Shown: positions 26,953-41,928 of the stretch, one piece after another
Layout: each line of letters starts with the position of its first letter
Position numbering within the stretch: position 1 is the stretch's first letter
Assembly (NCBI GenBank): GCA_034670405.1
Contig: JAXDDX010000057.1
Span: forward strand, 248,001 to 312,000
Origin: Hoplostethus atlanticus
Lineage: Eukaryota > Chordata > Actinopteri > Trachichthyiformes > Trachichthyidae
Reading direction: 5' to 3'
Length of the DNA stretch: 64,000 nt
The notes under the pieces: generated by a model
What the model was told of the DNA's origin: nothing
What the model saw: the letters and a program-made list of their open reading frames with translations, nothing else
Database searches by the model: none
Position numbers and translations under genes: made by a program

Positions 26953-27254
26953 CTGATATGAGTGTGTGTGTGTTCAGTGTCAGGCGCCAGTGCTCGTCTG
27001 CTCCACCACTGCGCAGCTGCTTGATGAGAGTTGCGCAAATCTGCCCAGAGTGGCTGGTTGCCATGGAGGGTATTCACATGGAGCCGGCATCTCTAGAGGC
27101 CTGCAGTCCACACAGCCACACACACACACACACACACACACACTTGTCTGTAATTTTTCTTAATCTCTCCATCGCTCTCTCTCTGTTGCCACCTCACTTC
27201 CTCCATTTGGAGGTCTTGTTGAAAATCTGTCCCTCTCTGTCATCGTTTGTCTCG

Positions 27255-27300
<46 letters not shown>

Positions 27301-27619
27301 AGGTACACAGTACAGTGGGGTGAGTGTTTGGGAGCCGGGGCTGTTTAAATGGCAGTAATTACATGAGAAGATGAGCTGCATTCCTTCCTGAGGGCAGGCT
27401 GATTACAGGCCTCTCTCTCTCTGGGCCCCTGTAATTACCCACTCAACCCCCCCCTCACCCCCACCTCACCCCTGGCTCACCCGCCATCCCACTGCATTCG
27501 CATCAGCTCTGCTCTAGGACTACAGCCCCGTCCTCCGATCTACCTCTCTCCCGACGTCTACAACACCCCACTTCCCCTTCCCCTCACTACACCACCCTTC
27601 TGTCTGTCCTCTGACTGAT

Positions 27620-27666
<47 letters not shown>

Positions 27667-29109
27667 GAACATTACAAGGACAAGGTCATGTCACACACAC
27701 ATAATGCACACTCTACACACATTTTTTAAATCCTTAACACACTACATGTGTGAAGCATGGAGACAAGATCCTGATCATGATGTTAAGAGAGCATCTTCCT
27801 CCCCTGTGATACTAGAAGAGTCCTGATCCCCCTGTGTGTGTGTGTGTTTGTGTGTGTGTGTATGTTGGCATTGTAAGGGGTGTGGTGGTGGGTGTGGCTG
27901 GTGTCATCTGTCAATCAGTCCTAATGGCCACGCCTTGAGACAAGACGCACCGACAGCTCCTAGTTCCCCGTCCTCTCTCTCACATAGACAGACCCATACA
28001 GGAACCAGTAAGTCCACACCAAGTCAAGGTTTCCAGATTGGAGACACACAGTGAGGCAGTCAGATTACCTTCTCCTCACCCAAACACCAAAATGTTTACG
28101 CCTACCAGCAGCCAATGCCTGGCAGACCTTTCATTTGTGCTAAAACACATGTGCAGCGTGGGATTCATTTACAATTTGCCTGTGAAGGAAAACGTTCCGT
28201 CTCCTCTGAGGACCAATTTGAGCATGTGGAGGAAAGCGATTGTCTTGTTGTCCCATTTCGTGACAGCGTTATGGGGCCAGGAACTGTGACTGTGAGAAGA
28301 GTAGGCAATAGCCATCAGCGCATATGTGTTTTCTATTATGTGATATGACAACCTGGCTCGCCGGAGACAGGAAGACGCCTGGATCAAACTTCCTGTACAA
28401 ATTGCATTAGACACCCTGAGCAGGTGATAATGAAGAAAGAGGAGAGACAAAATGAAAACATTCTCGGTGACGGAGGACGGAATAACACGCGCGTCACAAC
28501 GAGTCACAATCTCTAGAAGCGTAATGAAGATAGAGAACGAGAGGAAGGGAGACGGAAATTGAGACAGTCAGAGAGAGAATGGGCGAGAAAATGGGCAGAG
28601 GCAGAGGTGGAGGGGTGAAAGGAAGGGGGTCCTTCTAAGTACAGGTAACGTGGCGGACGTGACGGAGAGAGAGAGGGGAGGGTTAGGGAAGAGGAGGAGA
28701 GAGGAAAAGGGGGGGAAAGATTAATGACAAGGCTGCGAGCTTTACTGTAAGCGGGCAGTCGTGGCAGAGGAAGGAAGGAAGGAGGGAGGAAGCGTGGATG
28801 GAAAGAGCAAGAGATAGAGAGAGACAGAGGAAACACTCCCTGGGTGCAGATCAAGTGCACCTCTTGATGTGTGTGTGTGTGTCCGTGTGTGTGTGTGTGT
28901 GTGTGCATTGCGGGCATTGGCCATGGTTGCCACGTTTGCCAGCGCTATTAGAGATGCCTGCTGCTGTAATGTGTTGTGACAGGGGCTGATTCTTGTGACT
29001 AACTGCTTTGGCAGGAGGGCTCCTCTGTCATGCTAATGAACAGATGAGGAGATGAGCCGGATTGACAGCGGATTGACTGGGCCACGACGTGCACGCTCAG
29101 CCACGTGCA

Positions 29110-29144
<35 letters not shown>

Positions 29145-31556
29145 TGGGACAGACAGTAAGTATAAAGACATAAGCAGATAAATGCACTCACAGCATATGA
29201 CACACTGATGCCCACGTCGCCCTTCACACAGAACTAGTTACCACAGAGGTGACAACACACGGACAAACAAAAAAAAACAAAAGAAAAAAAAAAAAACATT
29301 AACACACTCCACACAAACACACAGCGGGGTTGGCGTCACTCTGTTCCTTCATTGCGTCCCCTTGCATCAGAGAAATCCCCCGACACGCAGTGCACAACAA
29401 GCAACATGCTGCAGGCCGACCTATGTTGGTGTGTTTGTGTGTGTGTGTGTGTGTGTGGCTGCATCAGAGGGAGATAAGGTTTTTCAATGAATTTGCAAAA
29501 AGTTCTGTGAAATACACACATTTAAACAGAATGATGAAACTACGTTGTATCTTTTATATGAATCTGCTTTCCATCCGCTTGCCAAACATCCTGAAATATT
29601 CTCAAATTGATACAAAGCATGGCTAGACAGGAGTACGTCCGTTTAAATGGCACAACCTGTTAATTTGAGCTCTTTATAAATGGCTCTATTTTTAGAACTT
29701 CTAGAACAAGTAGAACTTAAAATAAAAAAAATGAGAAAGAGAAAAACGAGAGACAGAGAGTGAGAGATAGAAAGAGCGAGGAGGGGGGGAGGAGGAGGAG
29801 GAGAGAGAGGAGACAGAGACAGAGAAGAAACAGAATAGATTAGGCCACTAATAGGCAGAAAATCCATGTTGGCGGGGACTAGAAGTGGAAGGGAGATAGA
29901 TGAAGAGAGGTGATGGAGTGATAGGAGGAGGTTGAGCGAGAGGTAGACGTTCAGATCAATATGCTCACCCTGCCGTGCGCCGGGGTCTTGTAAGCAAAAC
30001 TAGTCCTGTGCAGCGGTTAATTAGGGCTAATGCTTATTTTATCCTCTTCATCTCGTTCCTGCATTCCCTTCTTTACCTCACTACATCATCCTCTCAGAAA
30101 GGCCAAAGGGCTATCTCCCTCCCTGTCTCGGCTCTTGCACACTTAAATCAGGCCAAAGGAAGCAGGCCAGGGATACTCACAGGGAAGCAGGGCTAAGTGG
30201 GGAAAAAAAATACGTGTCCTCCACTCGTAGATTTCCATCCCTACGCCGTGTTTTAATGGCGGTTTGTGAACCAATTCTGGAAACAGACAAAGCAAATAGC
30301 GCCACCTGCAGAAACTGACACTCTGAAAAGGAAAAAGACGCAGCAGTGCTGGCCACACTGTTTGATTGACAAGTGACCTCTGGGAAGGGCGGTGCAAAAA
30401 CACCACAGCAATGGATCAATGGATCTCCCAGATTACTACTTGCAGCCAGGGCAGCTCTTCCATATCTGACAAATAGTAAAATACTGAGAATTGATAACTT
30501 TATATTGCAAATAGAGACTGGAGGCATCGAGTTATGTGTACCCCCGCAAGTAACCTGGATGGCCTGTGTGCATCTATACTGCCTCTCTCTTTCTGCAGCT
30601 GTCAAAATAAAAACAGCAGCGGGGGGTAAGGCACAGATAAACGGGAAGCTTGTTGTATTTCAGGTCAAAATATTGGTCGTTTCCCCCAGTGTGATGACTC
30701 AGCATTCCCGCTATCAATCATTCATGAGGCACTGGTTCCTGTTTGATGTCAAATTTGTTCGCTGCTCTTCACTGCGGCTGTGGGGACGTGTCCTTGACCC
30801 GGGGACAGGACGGGACTGGACTGGAGTAGGAAAGGAGGACATCTCAGCGCCTCGGGCCCGGACCAGTGCGACTGGACAGGCAGGAATGGAGGAGGGAATG
30901 ACGATGGCGGAGAGGAGCGATGAAGAGAGGATGACAAAAAATCCCTTTGGCATAGGCAAATATAATGGGCGGCTGCGAATGAGAGAGAAAGGATTGTTTG
31001 TGTATGTGTATGAAGAGAGAGAGAGAGAGAGAGAGAGATGGATGGAAAGAGAGAGAGAGAGTGTCACCCGCCAGACGCCCAAGGCCAGCGCAGACCGATG
31101 GTGACACTGAGCGGCCAGAGTGTGTGACACGGTGACAATAACCACGAGAGACTCTTTCCCGATCTCCCTGGCTTCTTCTTCTCCTCCTCTCCCCTTTCCC
31201 CTCCCCTCCCCTCACCCCCTCCAGCTCTGGCCTGTCAGTAGACCGGTGCTGCGGGGGATCCGGGCCTCGTCCAGGTCTGGTCCTGCTCTCCGTTCCCTGG
31301 GTCGAGGCCTCCTGAGAGAGGGGAGCATGTTGGCTGCGGCTCCCATTGACAGCAGGGCATTAGCTCTCTGTCCTAGATCCTAAAAGGCGCTGGCCCGCTG
31401 AACCACTCACACACCCTGGGCAGCCCACAGCCCGGACTAGACCTCCGCGCTGACTCCAAACACCATTGTTTAGTTGACACTGTACATTCTCTACCCTGGG
31501 CATCTGTGTATGTTTTGGGACAGAGAGCACGTGAGTGTGGGTCGCAGCCGCTCAGG

Positions 31557-31591
<35 letters not shown>

Positions 31592-34500
31592 CCTCTGCTC
31601 AATGCGGCAGCAGCCTCAGCAGCAGAAGCCACGGCAGCACTGCTGGTTAAGAGGTTTGTGTATCCCATTAGGATGATGAAGAGGCCTTTCATCAGTACAC
31701 TCCCTCCGGCCAGGCGCTGACAGGAGCTTTACCTCGACAAGCCTCTCAAACACACCGTTTTGACGTGAGACAGCACCCAGCGAAGGCATCCGCAGGCGGT
31801 ACACACACTCACTGACAAACACTCACGCCCGCACACAAACAGACACACACACACACACACAAATACACACACTCATAGTAGAAAAAAAAGAGGGACATTT
31901 TGTTGCTAGCTTTTCACTTTCAATCTCATATGCGCTTTCCAACATTGCTTGATAAGGGTTCAGTGTGTGAGGAGAGCAGGAGACAAGAAGAGGCTGGAGA
32001 GGAAGAAAAGTCTTGACTAATTCTGACTCTCTATTCTGATCTATTTTTAATCACTGCCACACGAGGACTAATAGTGGAACGGCCGAGCGGTGCTAAGTCC
32101 AGATGGGCACAGTCATTTTTCAGGAGGAGAGAGCGAGAGGAAGAAGGCAAAAAGAGAGGACAGAACAAGAAAAAAAAAGGATGAAGAGAGACAGAGATGG
32201 AGAGAGCAAAAGCAAGAGAGAGAAAGAGTGATAGAGAAAGAGACAGAGACAGATAGATAGAGAGTGAGCGAGAGAGAGAAAGAGAGAGAGGGGGCGAGAA
32301 GCCACAGGAGCCAGGCTGACCTGGATTCATAGGACCAGTATTGATTACTTAAGGATGAAAAGCCCAAGAAAAAGCTCTGCTTAGAAACGAGACAAATGAA
32401 CTCGCATACGCAGACCGGGAGAGACAGAACTGGGTGAAACAAACAAAACGTACACACCCAGAAATCTAACTACCGTAGTGCCTTTGCCTCTAATCCGGCA
32501 GGTACGGTGAAAGCAAGCAAAGTCAGCCGCTTCATCCATGGCTATGATGGATATTTATAGGACGACCTGTATGGACTGGAGCTGTTGGTGTGTAGCCGGG
32601 GTGCACCGGCGTCCGCCCGCAAACACCATTAACAAGGGCACACGTGCAGCATATGGGAGACTGCATGATCTGATTACATTTTATTCACTGCAGGATTTAT
32701 GGAGCAATCTATAGAGTGTGTATAGATGATATATGGGGGGTTGCAACCACACACACACACATAGGAGAGACCCATCTCCCCCTCTAGTCTGGATTATTTT
32801 GCTCCACATAGATTATCTTTCTATAATCGCTTTGTGAAATCAAAGCTCAAAGCAGTGACGCCACCCAAAGACGCTCTCTCAACGACTCACAATGCAGCAG
32901 CGCGAAAACACAGGCACTACATACACTACCCACAGAGTACACTCTCCTCACCTCCACATACCGAGACACTCAGATGACATTTATGACATTTGGTGGACAC
33001 TTTTATCCAAAGTGCCCTGCAGTACCAGCACATACATCTTTAGCACATATGGCCCCAGTCGTCTATTCCAAAATCAGCACACAAACAAACAAAAAAAAAC
33101 AACATACATTTCTGCACGTATTTTGTAGCATGTACAGTACTATTTAGCGTATATCTTGCACTGTCCCTTTGTATGTGAGGCCCTGTTGTCCTTGTAGCAT
33201 GCCAGTATGTCAGTATGTACTGTGTACTATACAAGGTGTCTCTCCGCCAAAGGGATAAAAAACTACTTGCACATTTACTGAACTTGGTGAATAAAGTGAT
33301 TCGGATTCTGAGCAAATCTATCGGGAAAAATAGAGTTTGACAGATCTTTTGGACTTCATTGCGTGCGTGTATTGTGACAGTAACAATTTAAACCCCTCTA
33401 TTTGTCCTCTGTGAGCTGTCTCTTGGTTCATCTTCTGTAATAGTCCCATGCTACAGTGCCACAGGAGTCTGTTGAACAGATGCACTGTGCCAGAACCCCT
33501 AAGAATAGGACCGCTTGACCCTCATACAGCTGCGGTCAATTCGGTCATTTTCGGAGCACAATGGCAGCCTGCAAAGATGTTTAGATCGTTCCCACAATTT
33601 ACAATCTATTCAGCATGACTGACTCCACGGCTGCCATGTTCCACAACAAAGAACCAACTTTCAGTGTGTGTGTGCAGTGAGATGTCAATGGACAAGTTGT
33701 CAGGTCTATGCTGGAGAATGTATGGATGAGTGGTGATTGGGTGGCAGACCAGATCGGTAAGACTACCCTGAACTCCCCTGCTGTTCCACTATGAACCACA
33801 ACCTCTGCAGCCCAAAGAGGCAGCGGCTGTTTAAATATTGAGGTCTGTCCACCAGCACTAACTATACATACAGCACACTAGACTAGAAAACACATGCTTA
33901 AAGTGGATTAAAGGGCATGCTGTGTGTACAGCTTGATTACACAAGGCATGTGCACTATGAAATATGTATTTATATTGTGACCTTATATCACATCTTCTGT
34001 ATACTGAAGCTAGCCAGAAATACACAAGACTATGTTGAGGTTTCATTCATAGATCAGATGGGTTCAGAATCCAGGTAGCTCTGAGCGATGGGTTCATAAT
34101 ATGTCAACATACAACACTGCAAATCATCCGGTTAGTAATCTGTAGGTCAGAGGTTGTAGCCGCCTGTTGACTCTGTAGCGTAAGCTCACGCAAAGAGCTC
34201 ACGCTACACTGATAAAATCCCAGCAAATGCACACGCCTATTACCTGTGAGGTCATCAGCCTGTGCCCATGGCCTCCCCTTTAAACCCCTGACCTCCCACC
34301 TCCATCTCTGAGAGGCTCCTCACAGGTGGCCCCGCTCCCGATACAGACAGAGCCTCATATGTGGAAAACGAGCGGACGATGAACTCAGTTTAACTACCTG
34401 ACACAGAGGCTCGCCACAGTGTTTTCTCCCCATGAAATATTATAGCGCACACAGCAAAACTACTCCAAAAGCACCAGCACATTAATATACATTACGCAGT

Positions 34501-37500
34501 CTCCAGTCATTTTAATGGCTGTGGAGACACTGAAAGCAATCAACAGAGCAAATAAAAAAGAATGAAAGCGGGATAAAAAGACGTGGGCAAGCAAAGTGGG
34601 AGGAATGAGGTGAGGCCACCTGTGCGCCCGAGGAAGTGTGAAGATGAAAAAGAGAGAAAGCAGAGTTGGGCAGAAGAGGCAATTTTGGACGGGCGTGAGA
34701 TTCATTGCGCCGTCTTGTCTTAGACTCATCATGTTCTGAGGTGTTCCATATAACAAGGTGTGGAGATCAATAGCATCCATTTACTGAGGTGCAGCTCATC
34801 TAATCATCTGGCGCTCCGCTGCCCACAGTAGGAGCTGCGACACTCACCTGAGCCTCTGAGGAGAGCCGAGTAATGAAATGTACAAAGCAGCCCTGTCTAT
34901 CTTCAGGTCTGCAACAGCTAGCACAAACACAGCCGCCAGCCACCCCCACTTCCTTCATATCCTCCACCTCCACAAATAGACAATAAGCCCGAGCTTCGCC
35001 TCCTCGTCCCTCCATCCCTTCATCCGCAAATCCACGGGCTCTCATATGTTTGGCTGAGTTGCATATCGTGTGATCCATTAGGAATCTGAGGGGTGTGAGG
35101 CAGAGAGACCGAAATACCCACAGCACTCTGTTTCTCTCTCCAACTCATTGACTGTGCGCCTCGGGGTAACATCACAGTAAGCGCTCGTTGTCCCCGTTCC
35201 CCAATGCCATTCTATAATTCATCTTAATTGAGAAAAACAAGCAAGCAAACAAGAGAGCACTGGAAGTATGCTAAGTGCAGGTTACGTATTGCAGGGACTG
35301 AGGGACTTTGTGTGTGTTTTGTGTCAGCGAATAGGTGAACGTAAGTGTTTACAGTTGTTGAAAAATGTATTCATCTTTTTTTTAAATTTCAGAAACTGCA
35401 TCGGCTACAAAGGTATTTATTTGGGAGTTTTTTTTAACTCCAGTGAGGTTAAAAACAGAAATTCATGTGAAAACACAGAATTCATCCGGTCCTGTTTGCA
35501 TGCATTCACCCTCATTCATCACCCACCTTCACTTTGCACTGGCAAAATGTTACATTATGTTACTCAGATATTATTTTAGAAATGGTTTTTGGGCATGAAG
35601 TCAGCAGAGAAATTGGCAAGGAAAGACTCCCTGTGAATTTCACCGTCTGTATTTTACAAGGGGGATGTGGATGCTTTTTATTTTCTGTACTTGAGTATTG
35701 TGCTTCTTAGTCCATCCGACATCCCAGTAACACATTAAGTTCAATATAAAGGTTCTGGTCTCAGCTTGTTTTAGGGTAAGACACATTAAGTACAACTGTG
35801 AAAGGCATCCACTAAATACACTGTTATACAACTTTTAGGCCAACATGGCAGCACATATACAGATGTGGCCATTGCAGAGCTTTTTACTGCACGCTGAATT
35901 AAAGCTGCACTTCATCTCCACCCCAAAGAGGAAACTATTGGAACATTTTTCTCTTTCGTTTTCTTTTCAGTTGTTACTAGTTAAAAGCAACATCCTGGAC
36001 ACTTGAGTTTTGTGTTTCAATATACTAAGTGTATTGTGAAACATTGTGAAAAGTCCTTGCTGTACTAATGCAAGATAGATGCAGGATAAATGCATGAAAT
36101 AAAGGGGATTTCTGTGCTGTCCATGCACTCACACGGTTCTTGTAGAAAAGACATGTTTTTAGAAAATGTTGCATTGTATTGTTTGTATCTGCTTTCATTT
36201 CTTCATCCATTTTCCAGAGCCTAAGCAATCTAGGGCAGCGGTCAGCGGTTTTAATCAATTTTCCAAACACAGGAGCACCACGGTAGTCAGGAAATCCCAG
36301 CAGGACAGTGGGGAATGGACATAGCAATAATAATAACACAAAATCTAATCTGAATTATGCTCTAAAGAGATTAGGTCAGAATAATCCCCAGTATAAACAC
36401 AAATGGGGAGGGGAGGCTGGTTGTGATCAAATGCAGGGGGGGGGGGAGCTGCTTCGTCTGTGGTGTGTAATGGAATTTGTATTTTGCGTGATTGGGAGAT
36501 TTGTGTAAAGGTGTGTTTTATTTTGGAGGCAAGACGTATAATTGGGTGTTTATGTTGGGAGAATGTTATGTTAGTGTGTGTATTTCTCAGGCTGAAATAG
36601 TTGCTATTATTAAAGTTGAATAAAACGCTGCCTACTGTCTACTCAATCATGTGTTGTGGATTCTTGAACATTTTCAACCTAGACCGCAAATTGAGAAAAT
36701 TCATCTTGATTGTTGACAAACTCATTCCCATTTTGCTTCCCAATTCATAGTCTAAGAAAGCCGGGTCTAGTTATTGCACTAGATTGTTTATGAGTTGGCT
36801 TTACTAGTGTTGACCCTGTGTGGCTTAGGTTCAGGGGTCAGAGTGGACAGGGCCTGACTGGACCTCAGGTCACTGGCTGCTTTTCTGCTGAGCAGGCTAT
36901 TGTCCAGCAGCTGCATGGCCACACCACTCCCGGCCCATTCAGAGGCTTTTCAGCAGCCTAGGCTACGTGCAACAGAAGACCCCAGGCCATTGTCTGACGC
37001 CAAGTCTGTTTGAGCTGCACCAGAACGCTCACTTCATCTCCCAGTGAGTTCAGAGAAACAGTTAAGTCTCAATGAATAGGGGCGGATTTACACAAGTAGA
37101 AAGACACACTAAACACATTCAGTCACACTCCAGCACTCAAATAGAGAGCTGCTTGACCTACGTGACCTCTTCAGAAGGTCTAACCACACTGTATGACCTG
37201 CCTCTGCCTCCCTCAGCAAAACACACACACAGATACACGCAGATACACGCAGATACCGAAAGGCAGCGCTCAGCGGAAGAAAACAACAGCTTGTGGATTC
37301 ACAACCAAACCGCATATTAACAGATTGCTGGCGAACAAAAATCTGTGTTGTATTTCTGTTAGCATGTCATATTAGCCATGTTTACGTTAACATGTCAAGA
37401 GAACGGCGGAGAAACATCTGTAGCTAGCATCCGTGGCTGCACTGTAGCAGAACTGTAACCATAGCAACGTAAATAATAATGTAAGATTGAAGTTCAGCAT

Positions 37501-38642
37501 CTAACCGGCGGGGAAATATTTGTGCTCTGCAAATAAATTAAAAGTAATATTGGAAAAATCGTGTTTCTAACCTCGGTGCGCTGGGCGTTTTGTCTGCAGT
37601 AACAAGGAGCCAAGAACTCTGGTCCATTTTGCTGATTTCGAATCAAATGAACTAGGGACCTTGTGTCGAAACCTTGTGTAATAAAAATATACTTTTTAAA
37701 TGTTTCAATTCTAAAAAGGCATGACACGAGACTGGTGGCACTGCTAGCATGTTAGCTACTCCCAGCAAGTACCTGGCCCCTTGTGTATCCATGTAACATT
37801 CGGGTAAAAGTATGATCATACACGCCAAATGGCCGCATCACACTCAGTAAAAAAGCCATCTGGAGACATCAACGCTTTCTCTACGAGCCGAATTAAGTCA
37901 GAGTGTGACGACTTCCTGGTTTAAAGTGCCTCCAAAGAGCCCCATTATTACCTTCCCAGAATACAAATGTGATCTGGGCCAATTAGAGGTTGAGCCAATA
38001 CCAATGAAACACCATTAAAATCAGCCCTTCCATAATCATCCAGCGACGTGAGTCATGGGTGAGACTGGAACACCGGCCTGTAAATGTGTCATGATTATGA
38101 CTCTGTGCTTAAACTGAATGGAGGCGCTGCGTATTTCATTCCCACGGCGCTGGATCAGAGCCACGCATATGCTTGTGTCAATGCTCCTAATGAAATAAAT
38201 AGACTTGTGATAGTACTTATTAGGCCCCCAGAAGTGACAGGTAAAGACAAGGGCCCCGCCGTGGATCAAAGGCAGCGAAATGACTCTTTTAGATCTCCTC
38301 CTATCAAGAGGTATTTAGGAGGGAGGGGGGGAGGAGGGGTGTGCTTTTTTTTTTTTTTTGTTTGCGGAGACAGACGCCCTCATCCAGGATGTCTCTGTGT
38401 AATTACACGCCAGAAGACCTTCATTCCTCTCCTCCTCACGGGGAGAGATGAAAGACAAGAGAGAGACAGAGGCATGTAATCGCTCCTCTCGCTGAGAGAG
38501 GGCGAGAGGAGGTAGAGGGACAGAGAGAACGGGGGGGGGGGGAGGACAAAGGGATGGTGAGTGGTGGAGTTTTAATGAACCTCCTCTGTCTCTTGTTTAC
38601 CGAGTTTTGTCTTTTTTGTACCTCTTCCTCTGCTCCTCTGCT

Positions 38643-38680
<38 letters not shown>

Positions 38681-40631
38681 AGCACTCTGCACAATCTCTC
38701 TTCGATTGAGGCTTCATTATTCTCATGCTTGTCTGCTCTTTGCCTCGGGACAGATGTGTAAATTGTTGTGCTAATGTAAGGCCCACTGCTGGGAGCTTTA
38801 GAGGGTAGGAGATTTACGCACTCCACACCACTGTATAACTGTCACTCACAGACTCATGCTCACAGGAGCATAAAGACGGAGGCCGTGAGCAATTTGAGCA
38901 CACACACACACACACATTCACCAGACCATGTGTGCATATGCAGACACACACACACACACAGGCGCTGACAGAGGCGTGGGTGGACATACACATACAAACG
39001 TAAATCTTCCATCCACGTCTGCCAGTCACAGTCTCCTAGCCCAGATCTAACAAAAGACTCCCCTCACCTCCTCACTAAAGGGCCTGAGAGCAGTCGTGAA
39101 GTTACAATCTGTCACCGTTCTTTCGCTCAACTCCCGGACTGTGAGATTGGACTTTCTGTCCATTACAAGTATTACTTCCTGTGCAGCGCACTCGGATAAC
39201 TGATTGAAAAACAATTGCGCAAAACACTGGAAAAGGTACATTCCAGTTACTTCTTCTATTTATTCCAAACAAAGTGCTGCTGCTGCTTTCTTGTACATCA
39301 GAGGATTTTCTTCAGGAGAGACCGACCTGACACTGGAGGTTTAGAACAGCAAATGTCAGCTTTCATGAAGCGGGTTCAGGCTGAATCACTATACTGTATA
39401 ATGTCAGAGATTATTACTATACTATATTACTACTATGTTTCTGTGTGCATTATTACAGCGGCTCAGGTCTTCAGTTTGTCTGTCTCCACTCACATGGATT
39501 CCCTCAGCCAGTTCATCAGCAGCTCTTCCTCTCCTCTGTCACGCTGTGAACCATCTCATGCTGGTGAGGCTCCTGGCTTGGCTCCATGCCAAGGATGTGC
39601 TTTCTTATTGTTTTTTTTTGTTTTTAAAAAGAGGATGCACTATTCTTTTTTTGGCATTTCTGCTTTATTGAGCAGCTGACCGAGTTAAGAAAGATGGAAG
39701 AGGGGAAGAGAGGGTCCTATGCTGGATTTGAACCTATGATGCCATGGTTACGTGGTATGTACCTTAGCCAAATGCCAGGATGTTTCATTCACTTCTAAAG
39801 AGGGGTTATGATATTCCTCCCATTTTGTTATTTTTCCCCCCTGTTTTTTCTTTCCCTGCCAAGTATCCATGATGCTGGGTGACTGACTACTCCTGTCTGT
39901 CTGTCTGGTGGCGCCTAGGCCTCCGAGGGACTCCAATAAACCCATCTGCCTAGGAATCTGCCGGTCCGTCTGTCTGTCTGGCTCTCCACAAGTATGTCTG
40001 TCGTTCCCCGCGTGATCCATGTTTCCTTCGTCACGCGCTGAAACGGGGAGGACAGGACTCGGCGCTACCAGCGTGAAGGTGGAGGCTTTACAGACGGAAG
40101 CGGCTGGGTGTTTAATGGCCCACTCCGACCGTACCTATTCATCTTGGAAACAGCACACTCAATCATAACCCCGCTGTTTAGTCAGTAAGAATATATGTTT
40201 GCGTGACACATGTTTCTCTCAGTGCTTTTCGTGTGCAAAAAGCCCTTCGATACACACGGAAACCACGCCGGGCATGTGTCGATACAGATTACAGTCCTCA
40301 CGGCGCAGCTCAACAGCATGACGTCAAAAAAGTACAAAAGAAAGAACTTCCAGGTAGACCAATCAAGCAGAAACTTTGAGCTCACACTTCTCCCCAATCA
40401 ATAATATGGCTTTCATTTATGTGTGTGTGTGCCATGTCTTCTTTACCTGCTCCACACACACACACTTTTTGAGAGGATCGGAGGCAAGTGGAGCTGAGCA
40501 ACAGCAGCAGTAGGAGTCAGAGCAGAGACACCCGGAGTTAATGAACCCTCACCAGTCAGCATGGCTGTCCATCTGCTTTCATAATCCCTATAAACAGCAG
40601 GCCGTGGGCCCTGACCAACCACAGCAGCAGC

Positions 40632-40687
<56 letters not shown>

Positions 40688-40714
40688 GCGTGTCGCCATC
40701 CTAAATATCCTAAG

Positions 40715-40745
<31 letters not shown>

Positions 40746-41615
40746 CATGTGCGTGGTAGGAGGTTAGGGTTGGCGGGATGGGCGTTGACGTGTCCGTTAC
40801 GACGCCTGTGTGTTAGCCCAGCTCGGCTAAGCTAATCTAAGCAGAGCGGCGGAGCAGTGCGGGGGCGAGGTGAACGCGAGGTCGGTTCTTGAGCCCATCT
40901 GGTCAGCAGCAGGTAAGAGGCTTGAAACACTCACCCGCTGACACAATTCACGCTTGTGAGCTCATACACTTAAATGCAACCGTAATTATATGCTTATATG
41001 CTGGCAGCCATCAATTAACACATGAGAACGATTCATAACCCTACAATGGCCGATAGCATGTGGCATTTCTTAGCATACACTGCATACACCTGGCATGTTA
41101 AATGTACCGAGAGGATAACCCAGGTTTCCTCCTGTGCAATCAGAAAGGCTGCCAGAAGGAGAGACGGGTGTGAGAACAAGCTGTTGACTGATTGAGACTG
41201 GAAGCGTGACCCTACCGTGACTCACGTAGGAGAGGGTGTAATACCTAAGTAATACTGCTGGCTTCACATCAGCCGCCCATCACACATGTGTGGAAATGCA
41301 CAAAACCGTCACTCACTCACTCACTCACACACTCACTCACTCACACACTCACACACACACACACACCAGCCAAGCCAGGAGGAGCCTGTCAGTCCCTGAT
41401 TAAGACCTGTATCCAAGGCGTGAACAGAATCTCTACTCTGTTCGGAGGCTTCCAGTCAAAGCCTCTGGAGCAGAAGTAAGAATTAAGTCCTGGGGCTGAA
41501 GACGGATGGAGGAATTACAGGGTGGATGAGGGCAGATCTCATTCTTTCACTCTTCTTTTTGACTAAGGTTGTGATCCAAGAGTGTTTGAACAGGAACAGG
41601 GATTATTGCCTCTAC

Positions 41616-41650
<35 letters not shown>

Positions 41651-41883
41651 CAGGGATGAAGCAAGATACTGCACGGCAGACTTCCGCTTTTAGCAACACG
41701 AAAGACGGTCAAACTAAGATGAGGAGAGGAGAGGAGAGGAGATGAGAGGAGGAGAGAGGAGAGGAGAGGTCTGGTTGTGTCCGTATTGACCTCTGATTGA
41801 GTGGCCAATCACCGCTCCATTACTGAGAGAGACAGTGGGCTAGTGAGACAAACACTGCGTTATTACTCCAAGACTTACTCAGT

Positions 41884-41928
<45 letters not shown>

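Noticed and set aside
26391-27302. 303-codon open frame on the plus strand
   Set aside because: Most of it is translated GT, GA and CA repeats. There is no domain, codon bias or splice context; it lies in unc5b intron 1.
30373-31104. 243-codon open frame on the plus strand
   Set aside because: It ends in a GA repeat and shows no recognisable protein features. Chance frame in GC-richer intron sequence.
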